Positions 1-12,284 of a stretch of 64,000 nucleotides of DNA are shown one piece after another. The DNA is from Cynocephalus volans. Its lineage: Eukaryota; Chordata; Mammalia; Dermoptera; Cynocephalidae. A program made the translations under genes and the position numbers. How positions within the stretch are numbered: the stretch's first letter is position 1; each line of letters opens with the position of its first letter. The notes under the pieces are model-generated. The model worked only from the letters and a program-made list of their open reading frames with translations, had not been told where the DNA came from and ran no database searches. Location of the stretch: positions 17,722,501 through 17,786,500 of the forward strand of contig NC_084467.1 of NCBI RefSeq assembly GCF_027409185.1, given 5' to 3'.

Positions 1-779
1 AGATAAACCAAAATAAACCAGAAATCCACCTTCCTGCTTTGAGGTGGCAGGAGCTCAAGGACAGAAGAGTGAGACTGGGGGCCTAGGCTGGGGAGGGGGA
101 GGGCAAGGGTGATGCAGGCTCAGGGAGAGGGAACTGGAAACCATCAGGACAGAAGTTCAAGTGGAGGAATGGCCAAGGTGACCCAAGGGCTAGGGCCACG
201 GTGGGGGAAGGGAGAGGAGCGCAGATGCAGCCCCCTCTCTTCCAGGGCTGACATCTTCTTTGGATGCTAAAAGTAATTATTCCCCCTAACACATACTCAT
301 GTGAAAGGGGCTGTGAAGAGTAGCCTGTCTGCATGGCATCTAATGGGAGCCCATGGGTGGCTTATTGTTATTAATAATAATGAGTCACTATTTACTGCAT
401 TTTCATCTTGTGCCAGACACAGTGCCAAGTGCTTTCAATCCTTGCGGCAACCTTATGAGAGTATTGCTACTGCTACTCATCCCCTCTTCACCAGTAAGAA
501 AACTGAGGCATGGGAACACTAGGTCACTTGCTCCATGTTACATAGCTAGTGAGTGGTGAGCCAGGACTCGAACCCAGGGCAGCCTGGCTCCCTAGGGGAG
601 GGGCAATGGTGGTGTGCGCTGGGGGATTTCCGGATGTGGCCTAGTTCTAAGCTCAGGAATCGTCTAGCTGGCCAGCAGGTCACACCTGAATCTGTCTCCT
701 AGACAGTTTCTCCTGGGGGAGCACATCCCAGGCCCACCGGCCAGAGGGGATGAGTGACGGGCCAGGGGTAGAGCCCATT

Positions 780-1190
780 GCTATGGATTTGTGCTTGGAT
801 GTGAGTAAATGACTATGAGAGGTTGTACAGACATTTTTGTGCATGTGGTGGCTTGTGACTGTGCAAAAGTGTACATGTGGCATAATCTCCAAGTTTGTGT
901 GTGACAGCTGGTATATGACTGTATATGTGTGTGTCCATGTGAGTATGACTGTGACAGGAGAGTATTTGCTGTGAGGGTGAGGGCGAGTGTGGCTGGGTTT
1001 AATGGATGGGCAGTTCTTTATATATAGAACCCAGTGACTAAAATACATAAAATACACAAATGGGTGTGCGTGTGATTGGTGTGGGTACAGTTTGTACACA
1101 TGATTGTGTGTATGTGTATGTGTGTCTCACATGACTATGACAGTGTGTGGGTGCCTGTGTGTAGAGGGAGGTGTGTATGTTTGTGTGTTC
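780..1190 (+). repeat. Diverged TG-rich tract
   Basis: Interspersed GTGTGTG/TATGTG runs on a non-repetitive background. Similar tracts occur at 9175-9210, 16337-16372 and 19890-20230. They are simple-sequence DNA without coding meaning. Confidence 0.7.
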
Positions 1191-1483
1191 ACATGCCAAG
1201 CCGAGATGTCACCTCTGACTCCCTCCCCGACCAGTGTCACCCCCAGTGATGATTGTATGTCTGTTGAGATGCTCGGATTAGGAATCATTTTGCTTCAGTA
1301 TAAGAATCCTCACAGAGACTCCTGGACATGGAGCGTCCTGTTTCAGATCCTTAGCAAAGCTTCAGAGTCAGGCTTAGCACCTGAATTTGCCTTCTCCTCT
1401 GAAATCCCCCCAGTGTCCCTCCAAGGCCAGACAGATACTCCCGGTTCTATCTTCAAGAAAGGCCAAGCTTCAGAAGGATTATG

Positions 1484-1835
1484 TACCAGGCACTTTATAT
1501 ATAATATGTATATTATAAAATATATATATAATATATAATATAAAGTGCCTTTCTTGTAATATAAAGGCACTTTATATATAATATAAATTATAAAAATATA
1601 CAATATAAAACATATAGTTTACATACAAATATGTAAAATACAAATATAAATATATATTTATATTATATATTATTAAAATATATAACATAAAAATATAAAT
1701 ACATATTATATATATATATAAACTTTATATATAAAGGGGCTTTCTTCCCATTTCACAATTGGGGAAACTGAGGCTTAGACATGTGAAGACTCTTGCCTCC
1801 CACTTCAGGTCCTAATTGTTTTTGTTGAATTTTCC
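1484..1835 (-). repeat. MIR split by an AT-rich palindromic array
   Basis: The MIR begins at TACCAGGCACTTTATA and resumes at CCCATTTCACAATTGGGGAAACTGAGGC. Between, 1497-1735, is about 240 bp of almost pure A+T with hairpin-forming pieces, including GCACTTTATAT...ATATAAAGTGC (1491-1550) and AAAGTGCCTTT...AAAGGCACTTT (1541-1575). Confidence 0.8.
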
Positions 1836-1847
1836 CTAATTTTCTGA

Positions 1848-2075
1848 GCTTTTGCTACATAATTACTCTTGTCCTGGCTGAAACCAAGACACTCAATCAA
1901 TCATTCATTCAACAGTTCTCTGCACTTCACTCCTGTAACCAGCTGTCCAAGGAAGAAGCCATCACCTTCCCAAGACTACACCAGCCTTAAACCTGGCAGG
2001 ACAGGCTTGCAGCCTTACAGCTCTATTGAGCTGTCCTTGGTGCTGACGCTTGGTCAGCAGGCACTTGTCTCCAGG
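1848..2075 (+). repeat. Left arm of a 220-bp inverted repeat pair
   Basis: This segment matches the reverse complement of 3629-3868 by eye at roughly three bases in four, with long identities such as GAAACCAAGACACTCAATCA and ACAGGCTTGCAGCC, and GAGCTGTCCTTGGTGCTGA near the inner end. I do not recognise the family. The 1.55 kb between the arms holds MIR copies. Confidence 0.75.
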
Positions 2076-3628
2076 GCCTGGGCTGGGGCCACCTCTGGAT
2101 TTTGGGAGTTTGTAAACATTGTTCCACCAGGACCTGGGGCTGGAATATTGGGAGCAGAGAGTCATGGCTGGAAGCAATGATTCTTCTGCCGTGTTCCCTG
2201 CTGGCCTGGCACATCTAGAGTCTTGTTTCTTTCTCATCAGGCCTGAAACACCTCTTAAGGAGATTTTCAGGAGCAGGGTGAGGCTGATGCAGCCCAGGGC
2301 ATGGCTCAATAATATGTGATGGTCTGAGCTGAAGGGAAAGAACTCGCCCTTGGTTTGGGTGTGTCCAGAAGAGGATACCATGGCAGAAGGGGTCTGGAAG
2401 CCATGGCATGGAGAAATCATGGAGCATCTCCAATCATTGTCCCTTGAAGTCTGTACTGGGAAAGGAATTCAGGCTAGTTCTTTCCAGAACCAGACAGTGG
2501 AGGCCTCAGAAAGACAGATTTCATTCAGCTCTATTTAAGAAACTCTTTCTTACGGTCAGAGTTTTTCAGTGAGGGATCATTTTGCCTCAGGAAAAGATGA
2601 GCTTCTCAACAGTGAGAAAGACAAAACATTCCATTTTCTAGGGTACTCAGGAGAGCACACCAGCCCTTAGGCACAAAGGTTGCCATTTATTGAACACCTA
2701 TTATGTTAGTACGTGCCAGCCACAACCCACAGGCGTATGTATCATTAGCCCCACGTTACAGATGAGAACACTCAGGCTCAGAGAGGGGAAGTGACCTATC
2801 CAAGTTCACATGGCTAGGAAATAATTGGGCTGGAATCCCAGCCAGGTATGTCTGACTCCAAACCTGTGCTGTTAACCTCTGTGCTACAAAGGCTCCCTGA
2901 ACCAATCCAGAATGTGCAGAATTCCTACTCCTCCCCCATAGCCTTCTCTCAGCTCCCCACCCCTTTGCACTCTGGAGTGAGTTTTAAGGAAGAAATAAAT
3001 GAAAAATGGATGAGGCACCCAGCCCAGGGTGTGGGGCCTGATCCGATTAACATTGATATTTCTTTCATGAGAGATGGGACAGTGCTTCTCACCTGCAGCA
3101 GCTCAGGGCAGTGGAGGAAACTGCCTGTAAGCCACTAAGGCCACCTGCGGCCTGGCTCTGCAGGTTCTCTGTCCCACCCCACCCCATCATCTTCCACCAC
3201 CTTCCCCTCCTCCATTACTCCCCATGACCCAGACATGGCTCTCAGAAGCCCCACCAATCTCTGGCTCCATCTCTGAGACAGCCTGGGGCAGCAGAATGAG
3301 CCCAGGCTTTAGGATCAGACTGGATTCTAGATCTTGGCTTTTTTTTTCTTGCTGTGAGACTTTAGAGAAGCCACTTAAGCTTTGGCTTCCCCTCCAGTAA
3401 GATGGGGACGATACCTGCCTCATAGAGTCACTGTGAGGTGTGAGCTAACATACGTAGGGCTTGGGACACTGTTTACTTCCCCTAGGTTAACACTCAATAA
3501 GTGGACCAAATGCTGCTCTGATAATACTACCACTGCTATGATCTTGATGGATGGAAACATTTCTTGCCCTGAGTTCTGACTGCCAATACCCAGAGGTGGC
3601 CCCAGGCCCTGGAGGCAGGAGCCTGCAG

Positions 3629-3868
3629 ATGCAGCTTCAGCACCAAGGACAGCTCAGCCAGGCTGTGGGGCTGCAAGCCTGTCGTGCTGGGTTCGAGGCT
3701 GGGGGAGTCTGAGGAAGGTGGTGGCTGCGTTCTTGGAGAGCTGGTTACAGGCTGGCAGACCAGGTTGTCTGGTCACAGGACGGAAGTGCTGAGCAACTGA
3801 GCAAAATGAATGATTGATTGAGTGTCTTGGTTTCATCCAGGACAAGAGTAGAGAGAAATTATGGAGCA
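3629..3868 (-). repeat. Right arm of a 220-bp inverted repeat pair
   Basis: On the minus strand it reads through the same order of blocks as 1848-2075 (see that entry), including CAATCAATCATTCATT. Both arms are diverged enough to be an old duplication or two copies of one unrecognised repeat family in opposite orientation. Confidence 0.75.
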
Positions 3869-4769
3869 AAATTTCAGAAAGTTAGGGGACCTTTGGGGAA
3901 ACCAAAAAGAGAAATGGATGAAAATCAAGATGGTTGGAGTTTAGGCTCCATCACTCCTTAGAGAAGCTCCAAATTTCTCCCCATCAGTCATGGCGGTGGT
4001 GGTGGGGTGTGAACAACAGGAAGCCAACTGACCAGAGCTGCAGCTATGAGGGTTTGCCCCACCCGACTTTACAACCACCTGAGAGAAAGAAGAGACTCCC
4101 TCAATGGAGGCCAAAGGCATCTTGATCACTGGAAAAGCTGACACTGGGCATTGTAGCTTATATCTGAGGGTGAGTAGGTTTTCTGCAAACCCCAGGGTCT
4201 GGGAGACTCAGTGCGCAGCCACAGTGCGCTGGATCTGGCAGCCCCAAAGGGATCCCACCCCTCTCGTGCTGAGAGTCCTCGGCCTGAGTGCTTCCCCGCC
4301 CTGGGTCCCAGTTTGCTGCTCTGTTCAATGCAGGTAACAACAGAGTCTACCACACAGAGTCAAAGTCAAGTCCAGGTCAGATGGTGCAAATGAGGCAGAG
4401 GGATGTGGCTGCGGCCCAGCAGGCTCCCCTCAGGGCTTCCCACCCCCAAATCCCCAGGGCTAGGACCCTTACTGGATCTGAGACCCTAGAGAGCTGGGCC
4501 CAGGCACTGCCCTCACGGCCCAACCATGGAGCAGACCTCAGCGTCTCTCTGAGCCTCCTGCCTTGCGTGCCAGACCATGCACGTGGCTCTGAGGAGGAGG
4601 AGAAGTGGGGAGGAAGCCGGGAAGCCTGGGGCCCAGGGGAGCACCCCGCACGCCAGTCTCCCTCACGCGAGGGGCTTGACATGCAATGTGAAGGCGTGCC
4701 CAGGTCTCCTCCTCCCACTTAGCTCCCAGCCTCTGCCCCCGACTCTAGCCTCCACTCCCTGCTGCCCAT

Positions 4770-5215
4770 CGGTCAGCCCGTCCATCTGTCCTCTCTGTGG
4801 ACAGACTGGCCGCCTGCCTCTCCCTGGATCTGCTTCTTGGCCTGTCACTGTGCCCGTCTGTCTGTGATTCTGTCCGTCTGCCTGTTGGTTTGCCTGTTGG
4901 TTGTCAGGCTTCTTGTGGGTCAGACTGGCTGTCCATCTGTCTGCCAGTCTCTCTATCTGTTGGTCCTCCTCTCTGTTTGCCCAGTAAGTCTGTCCTCTCC
5001 GTGGTCAGACTGGTCTGCCTCTCTCAGTCTACCTATAGTCTGTCATCACATCCGTCTGTCAGTCTGGCTGTTCGCTAACTATCCTCTTATGAGTCAGGCT
5101 GGCTGCTCATCTGTGTTTCAGCTTGTCTGTCTGTTTTCCTCTGTCTACCTGGCAGTCAGTCAGTCCTTCTGACTTCCTGTATGTCTGCCTGTCCATCCAC
5201 CTCTTCGCCCATCAA
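4770..5215 (+). repeat. Diverged (TCTG)n minisatellite
   Basis: About 450 bp rich in TCTG/CTGTC units with degenerate longer units marked by CAGACTGG or CAGGCTGG at about 4802, 4921, 5006 and 5094. It keeps long open frames on the + strand only because the repeat is pyrimidine-rich. Confidence 0.8.
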
Positions 5216-8200
5216 TCTCTCTGCCCACTCTCTTGCCCCTTGTTCCCCCTTCACCCTATTTCTCCCCATATTTGGAGTTGGGTTCACTCACCACCCAAAA
5301 GCACCCCTCTAGGGCCTGGCCCAGGGCTGGCTGTCCCCAGGGAAGCAGAGCCAGCAGCCCCTGAGTCCCTCACATGCCCGCCCAGTTCACCCTGCCCAGC
5401 CCCCAGACCCCGGCCTCTCCCTTCTCTCAGCCCCCCTCCTCCTCTCTCCAGCCCTGGAGTGCTAGAAAAAGATTTAGCTAAAGGTATTTGAGGGAGACTA
5501 GGTTCAAATTAATGGTGAAAATAAGGTTTTATGATTCCATTTCAGTTTTATTCCTCGACTGATTTTCTCCATTACCACTGAGCAGCAATTGAGAATGGCT
5601 GTTCTCTGCAGTATTTATGGTAATGCAGGTTAATGTCTGACTTTGAGGAGCTCAATTAGCAAATTCATGGACAAGGGGGTCTGTTCACTTTTCTCTTGTG
5701 AAGACCAATGATTCATCAGCCACAGGGAGATGCTGAATTTCATGTCCGCATACAAAATGCCAGCCGCTGTTCCCTTTGGTGTGTTGCCTGACTCAGAGTT
5801 GGTGTTCAGGGAGCCTGTGAGCCTGGCACAGAGTAGGGCCTTGATACTGCTTGATATTAAGTGCACGGTACATGATGGGTGTCTCTAAATATTGAATAAA
5901 TCAATCACTTTGCCCCCAGTGCCAGGCACAGAGCCTAGAGCAGAGGAGGTACTTAATGTTTGCTGAAGAAATTGACACACCTCTGATGGCCTGTGCCCAG
6001 CATGGGGTTGCCACATGGTAAGTGCTAGATGAGTGTTTGTTGACTGACCAACTAATTGACAATGCATGAAATAAAGAATAAATGGATGAATGAATGCTGC
6101 TGGTCTTCTCCAGCTGCAAGGCTGCCCGGATTCCCAGAGTCCCACCCTAAGGGCAACTAAAAGAAAAACAGAATTTCAGGGAGGGAGTCCTAGCCTGGAG
6201 GGCCAAAGGCTTGAAGCAGAGTTCCCACCCCCACCCTCAGGGCCAGACTTCAAAAGGTGGAGCAGCTCTTTCCAGATTTGTAGCTTGGGGCTTGCTGGGC
6301 TGGGACATCCAAGCTGAGTAGAAGTGTTGCAGGTGTCCTCTGCAGATGCCCAGCCCTGATTCTCAGGGAAGGGGAGCTGGGCAGAAGAACCCCACTCTAC
6401 TAGAGCCTTCCCAAGACTGGCATCCTTGGAGACTTGCCTCCTGGGGATGCGAGGCTTTGTGATTAGTCCCTTTTGCAAATGTGGAAACTGAAGCCCAGAG
6501 AGGGCAAATGCCTTGCCCAAAGTCACACAGCAAATGAGTGGTTGAGCTAGGTCTTCTGTGTTTTTTCCTCTACTTCCTGCTGCTGCCCAGCCCCAACCTT
6601 TGTCCTCTCTGGGCCTCTGCCCCAGGTCCTCACTCATCCTCCACTAGAATGGCAGCTTTATGAGTGCAAGGCTCTTTGCTTCCCTGTTCATGGCTGTCTC
6701 CTGTGTGCCTAGAACTAAGCTGGCCAGTTACAGTAAGAGTGCAATGACACCTTATTGAATAAGTGAATGAATGAATAAATGAATATGTGAGTGAATGAAC
6801 GACTGAATCCCATGCCCACCCATGAGAGCAAGAGTATAACAATACTCCCAGCATCACCCATGTATTTTTATGCTTTTGCTGTATGTGTCTCAAACTAGCA
6901 TTGATTAAGTCTTCCCAACAGCCCTGTGGGGAGAGCATTGACCCTGCCCCTGTTTTCAGCTGAAGAACCTAAGTCTGGAGAGGTGACTTAGCTTGCCCAG
7001 GTTGCACAGTGAGTGAGTGAAGGAGTCAGAGTCAGGATCTCAACCCAGTTCACTCTGCTTCTGAGCCCTGAGCCCTAAGTCCACAGCCACCAGCTGCATT
7101 GTTTGCTTGCAGCTGAGCCCACCCAGCTGCCTCCCCGCCAGCTCAAAGGGAAGGCCAGCCCCTGGAATGACAGCTCCCCAGCCCCAGGCAGGTGACCCAA
7201 GCAACATGCAGCGTCACCTCTCTGGGCTGGAGCCAGAACTTGTGACAGGGAGACCAAGGAAGGCCAAGGCCAGGGGTGACGAGGCCAGGCCCCAGGCCAC
7301 TCCCTGCCCACCCGGGGTCTCGTCAGCATTAAATGTGTCCTCTCAGTGCGGTGAGGCTGACATTTCTGCATAGCCTGCCAGGGTCTGCCTGTCTCTCCCA
7401 GGAAGGAGTTGGCAGGGGGCCATGTGAGAGGTGGCAATATGATAACTGGGCCTGGGAGACTGGCCTGGTATGCCTCCTCCTCCGAGAGTCTGAGGAAGAA
7501 AACAGACGAGGGCCAGCCCTGCGCTCCAGACTCACAGAGAAGCAGAACGGGGCCCCAATGCACCAGGCACTGTGCTCAGCGCTCCATGTGTATCCTGTCC
7601 ACCCTTGCCACCATGCATGGGAGAGGCCCAAGGAATAGCCCCATTTTACAGCTAGGGAAACTGAGGCTCGGAGATGTAAAATCAATTGCCTGTGGGCAGT
7701 GAACAGAGTGGCAGATGCAGAACCGAGTTCTGTCTGATCCCAGAGCCCTCACCCTTAAACTCCACTCTCAAGAGCCTCGGTGGAAAAATGCAGGTCACTT
7801 AAACATGGTCCCTTCTTTCTGGGCTTATTGAGGCAGAAGAAAAAGCCCCTGGCTGGGGAGCCAGAAGACACAGATTGAGTAATCCTGCTTCTACCACAGA
7901 CTCCCTCACTGTGTGACCTTAGGTTAATCATTTAACCTCTGATCCTGAGCTGTGACATCCTTCCAATGGAGATTTCATGCATCCATGTCTGAAAGGGATG
8001 ATACTGCTCGGCTGATCCTCGGAGGCCCCCACACCATCCCTCTCTGATTTTCCAGGCTGAGGAAGATGTTGTATTCAGCAGATACGAGTCTCGGGGGAAA
8101 CAAACAGCACATTCTGTGAGAAGGTCCCACAGTGTGGAGGGGACAGAACCATCGAACCCTCATCAGGGGATCTGACGACTAGAGAGTGCAATGACTCCCC

Positions 8201-10239
8201 CAAGGTCACACAGCACATTAGCATCCAGGAAAGGACTCCCATTCCAGCTCCTTTTAATGCACGGTTTCGGCAGCAGTAAAAACGTTCAAAGAAATTTAAG
8301 AACTTTACCTTTGGCCCTTTTTTTTTTGTTTTTGGGGTTTTTTTTTTTTTTGTTAAATCTTTATTCCTTTTTCTTTGAAGAGAAAAAGCACATTGGGGTT
8401 CTTAGTAACTTTTTTTTTTTTTTGTCCTTTTAAACAAAAAATAAGCAAACTCGGTCTAAAAGACCCTGAAGACAGAAATGCCACCTTGGCTTCCTCTTAC
8501 TACCCCTCAGGAGACCCGGTGGCTGTCTCTCTGGGTCCCCAGCGGCTGGCACCATCATGGAAAGGCCCGGTGGGGGGACTTGCCCGACCAGCTGCTGCAT
8601 AAACAGCAAGCAACTTCAGACAGACTGGAAAATCAGGCACCACTTCAAAGGAGCTGTGACAGGCGGCAACGATGGTGGGAGCATGGAGGTGGCCTCCCCT
8701 GACGACCAGCCGTGAGCGGGAGGCTGGACTGGCTGCTGTGTTCTCACTGAGAAACAGCAGACAGAAGGACAGGCGCTACCTCCCCCACCAGGAGGAAGCT
8801 GTTACAATATTTGTCAACCCGTGATCTCCAGGGGGGCTGAGGAGCAGGTTTGGGGGCTGAGCAGGGAGAAGGGAGCACTGGCCTGGGGGCTGGGACAGGC
8901 AGACCTGACCTTCCCAAAGCCAAGCTCTACCTGCAGAGCTGTGGGCCTTGGGCAGAGGCCCAGCACGGCCCTGCCTGGCTGAGATGGAGGCGGAGGGAGG
9001 GCCCAGCCCACCGGGCCCCTTCTGTGTACCAGGCAGTGTGAGGGGCCCAACAAAGCTTGGGAGCAGAGGTTCATCTCCCCTTCACAGAGGAGGGAAAGCT
9101 GGAAGCACTGGACCCAGCAAAGTGGCAGGGAGCCCCTCTGGAAAGGTCAGAATGAAGCAAAAGTATTGGGATGTGTGCATGCGTGTGTGTGTGTGTTTGT
9201 GCACCCACACGCTGGTGTCTTTTAGAAACACCTATTTAATGTCCAAGCCTCACTAGGAATATTCCTGGATTCGTTCATCCCCCACTCTCTCAGAGGGATG
9301 TTGGCGTGAGATGACTCATGTTCCAGAACCAGCCCATCACTCCCTGGCTGCGTGACCTCGGACAAGGAACTGCACCTCTCTGAGCCTCAGCTCCCCATCT
9401 GTAAAATGGGACTCTTTGCTCCGTGTTCACGGAGAGGGGGGATGTGCAAAGCATCGAGCTCTCACCGGCTCACGGGGGCCCCAGTGTACGCAGGCCTGTC
9501 CTGGCCCTTCTTCCCCGCCTCCCTCCAGCCTCTTCTCCCGGCTCCTCTCCTTGGTTCCTTCCCAACCCCCTCTGAGCCTCTGTTCTCCTATCTGTAAAAT
9601 GGGGATAATGCTCCCTATCTCCAAGGCTGGTGGCAAAATCATGAAAGACGTGTCTAAGCAGGGCCTGTGGTCACCTCCCTCACTGGCCGTCTGATCCTCA
9701 TTATCCTAACATCTCAGTGCCGGGCACATCACCGTTAAGTGGTTGTTGCTGAATGGGAGAGGGGTGTGTGGGTGTTTAACTGTTTGTGCTAATCTTAAGT
9801 GTACAGCAAAATGGCTTTTTACACAGGTACACACCCATGAAACCAAATCAAAATGTAGAGCACAGCCCAGAATGTTCCCTTTCCCAATCAATGCTTCCCC
9901 TCCACCCCCAGGGGTAACCACTATTCTGACCACCGATACAGCCAAAGTTGTAGCTTAGAAAAAGCACGTTAGACTGCAGGGAGGAGAATGAATTGCATAG
10001 GCAAGGGGGAGGCAGGGGGCCAGGGTATCCTATGGTGGAGACTGCATGGAGGTGGGGTGGTGGGATGAGGCTGGCTGTCAGAGAAGGCCCCCGAGTCTGG
10101 GATCTCAGGGGACCTCTTCTCTAGGAGCCCTCCACTGGCAGAGGGAGAGGCAGGAAGTTTGCCCTGTGGCTTGAGGTCATGTGCATCTGGGGGCTCCGGT
10201 CTGGACTGGCCCAGCAGAGCCTAGACTCGGGCAGCTGCC
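5216..10239. other. Intergenic block with L2 tails and MIRs
   Basis: L2-like 3' tails at about 5800-6095 and 6640-6800, the second ending in a TGAA repeat. - strand MIR at about 6430-6600, 6890-7080 and 7555-7760; + strand MIR at about 7850-7980, 9330-9430 and 9570-9700. About 5464-5740 is AT-rich unique sequence with several AATTA cores and may be a conserved element. No gene is supported. Confidence 0.6.
8317..8840 (-). pseudogene. Possible antisense transcript 3' end or processed retrocopy
   Basis: Read on the minus strand, non-repetitive UTR-like sequence ends in AATAAA (8360-8365 on the + strand as TTTATT), then about 9 bases, then about 15 A, then further A-rich text. This is the arrangement of a polyadenylated mRNA 3' end copied into the genome. 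A second internal A run lies at about 8410-8424. No homologous protein is visible upstream on the minus strand, and I found no target-site duplication. Confidence 0.3.
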
Positions 10240-10465
10240 GCCCCGGCCCTTTGATGTGACAGAGATGGAGACACATACATGCTCGACAATTAATTAATTG
10301 TGACTTTCACCGCACAGTGGCTGCTTCCTATTGATCTCTGCCCGTCTGGAGTGAGAGAGACAATTAGGAGAGAGTGCAGCGGCAGCAGCTAATTACCCGC
10401 AGAATGAAAACTGTGCCTTCCAATTTATTAAACTTTTATCACAAAAATAACCTGGTCATTCCCTC
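10240..10465. promoter_or_regulatory. Candidate conserved enhancer rich in homeodomain sites
   Basis: A non-repetitive, moderately AT-rich island with ACAATTAATTAATTGT, GACAATTAGGAG, GCTAATTACCC and CCAATTTATTAAACTTTTATC in 200 bp, within GC-rich and repeat-rich surroundings. The clustered TAATTA cores resemble deeply conserved developmental enhancers. Candidate targets are the flanking Eph genes. Conservation cannot be tested here. Confidence 0.35.
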
Positions 10466-11614
10466 CTGCTGAGAAGCAAAGGTGGGGTGCTCTGGAGTGG
10501 CACCCCCAATTAGCCCCTCACAGATGCTACAAGCCCCAGGAAGTCACGGCCACCTTATTGCCAAGGAATACCCCGCACATACCTGAGCTTTGGGAAACAG
10601 AGCTGGAGCGAGAGGGCTGCCCATCATCCTAGCCTGCTCCTGAGAAAAATCAGGCAGCGGGCCAAACGAAACTAGTCAGAAGTCTTTAAAGAATTCGAAA
10701 GGCTCAGATGAAAGCCTGGGAATGTCTAAGCCAAGCTGCAAGGGCCCTTGGAGATCACCCAGGGCAGCTCCTTGTCAGCTCGGTGAGCCAGCAGGGCCAA
10801 GGTGTCCAGGTTCAGACCTCCTAAGGTTTCCACTTTCTACCATTATTTACTGCCTGCAAGGGAGAGGCTATCACGCCCATCTTACAGATGTGGAAACTGA
10901 AGCTCAGAGAGGCAAGGGTGCTTGCTCAAGGCCACACAGCACTGTATGCCTGGGGCAAGTCATGTCACCTCTAGATGCCCTGTTTTCTTTTTGGTTTGGG
11001 GAGGAGTTTTTTGCAACTGGTCCATATGCGGGAGGTCCTGTGTTCTTATTTGTAAACTAGGAGTGATACAATAGCATACTGGGAAGTTGTGACTATTTAG
11101 ATATAATTTTATTTTTTAAAAACTGCATAGCCCTACATGGGCCCCGTAGTATAGCTAAATGACTCCCATCAGTGATAGGGAAACTGAGGCTCCAAGATGG
11201 GGTCACTCACTCCAGGCCAGCATGTGGACTGCAGAGGGAGCAGAGGATTCCCAGCCACCCTCTCTCCACTCCCCAAACATCTCTAAGTGCAGAGCCAGCT
11301 CCACCTCTTGCTGGGTCAGAGGGAGGGACCCTGAGTGAGTCACCCACCTGCGGGAGTTTGAGGGCCTTACTCTGCTCAGCACTGCTCTAAAGACATTACC
11401 CTGCTGACTCCATTCCTCACCACAACCATGTGGGATGGCTTCTATTACTATGCTTGTTTCATAGAGAAGCAAACTGCCTGATACCACACAGCCAGGGAGG
11501 GGGCAGGGCTGGGATTTGAACCCAGGCTGTCTAGGAGCTCCTCTGGCAAATGAGCTGCCTCATCTAGCTTGAAGAGAGAGTGTTGCGAGACTCAGGAAGC
11601 CAGGAGGGCCATTT

Positions 11615-11765
11615 CTTTTTTTTATTTTTTTTTTGTCATTTTTGTGACCGGCCGCACCCGCTCAGCCAGTGAGCTCACCAGCCATCCTTATATAGGATCC
11701 GAAACCGCGGCGGGAGCAGTGCTGTGCTCCCAGCGCCGCACTCTCCCAAGTGCGCCACGGGGTTG
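11615..11765 (-). mobile_element. tRNA-derived SINE (CYN-like, divergent subfamily), reverse
   Basis: A T-rich tail, then GTCATTTTTGTGACCGGC, CCTTATATAGGATCCGAAAC and CAAGTGCGCCACGGGG. The same subfamily occurs at 60928-61067 and 62662-62875. The flanks share GGAGGGCCATTTCT (before the T tail and after the element), which fits a target-site duplication. Confidence 0.75.
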
Positions 11766-12284
11766 GAGGAGGGCCATTTCTGAAGCCATCACATAGCCCA
11801 TGAAAGGCAGACCTGGTTGCAGATGAGCCCCCAGGGTGGCAGCGCACGGCCTACATGGGATGCAATCTCCATTTACTGAACACCTACTAAGTGCCAGACT
11901 GTGTTAGACACCTCATGCGCTGTCCAGCTCTCAGTGCAAGCCTGAAAGGTGTGTATTATTAGATACGCATACAGTGAGAAAACTGAGGCCCAGGAAGGTG
12001 AAGCAACTTGCCAGGTCACCCAGGTGAGGACAGTTGTGTTCAGATTCGGAGCCACACCCCTGAGCCCCCAGCCTATTTCTCCCTCTGTCCTCCCCTGGTG
12101 CTCCACACAGACTACAGACGTGCTGGGGACCCTGAAGGTGAGCCCCACCCCTACTCCTATGCTGACCCCCCATCTCCCCTAAACCTGAGGGACCAGGCTC
12201 CCCGCAGCCAGGCCACGTGCCCGGAGCCTGTCCCTTTGCAACGGCCAGCGCTTCTGGCCCTGACAGCCTTTCCCAGGAGTAGCG

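Larger units (their letters stand above)
1..4769. other. Intergenic block, upstream part
   Basis: No gene is seen. - strand MIR copies lie at about 385-600 and 2685-2885 and a + strand MIR at about 3295-3500, besides the split MIR, TG tract and inverted repeat listed separately. About 4150-4760 is GC-rich unique DNA with overlapping short frames on both strands and no recognisable protein. By human synteny this lies between EPHA8 and C1QA. Confidence 0.6.

Noticed and set aside
1104-1538. 144-residue + strand frame starting in a TG repeat
   Set aside because: It starts in the TG tract and ends in the AT-rich array; no conserved domain visible.
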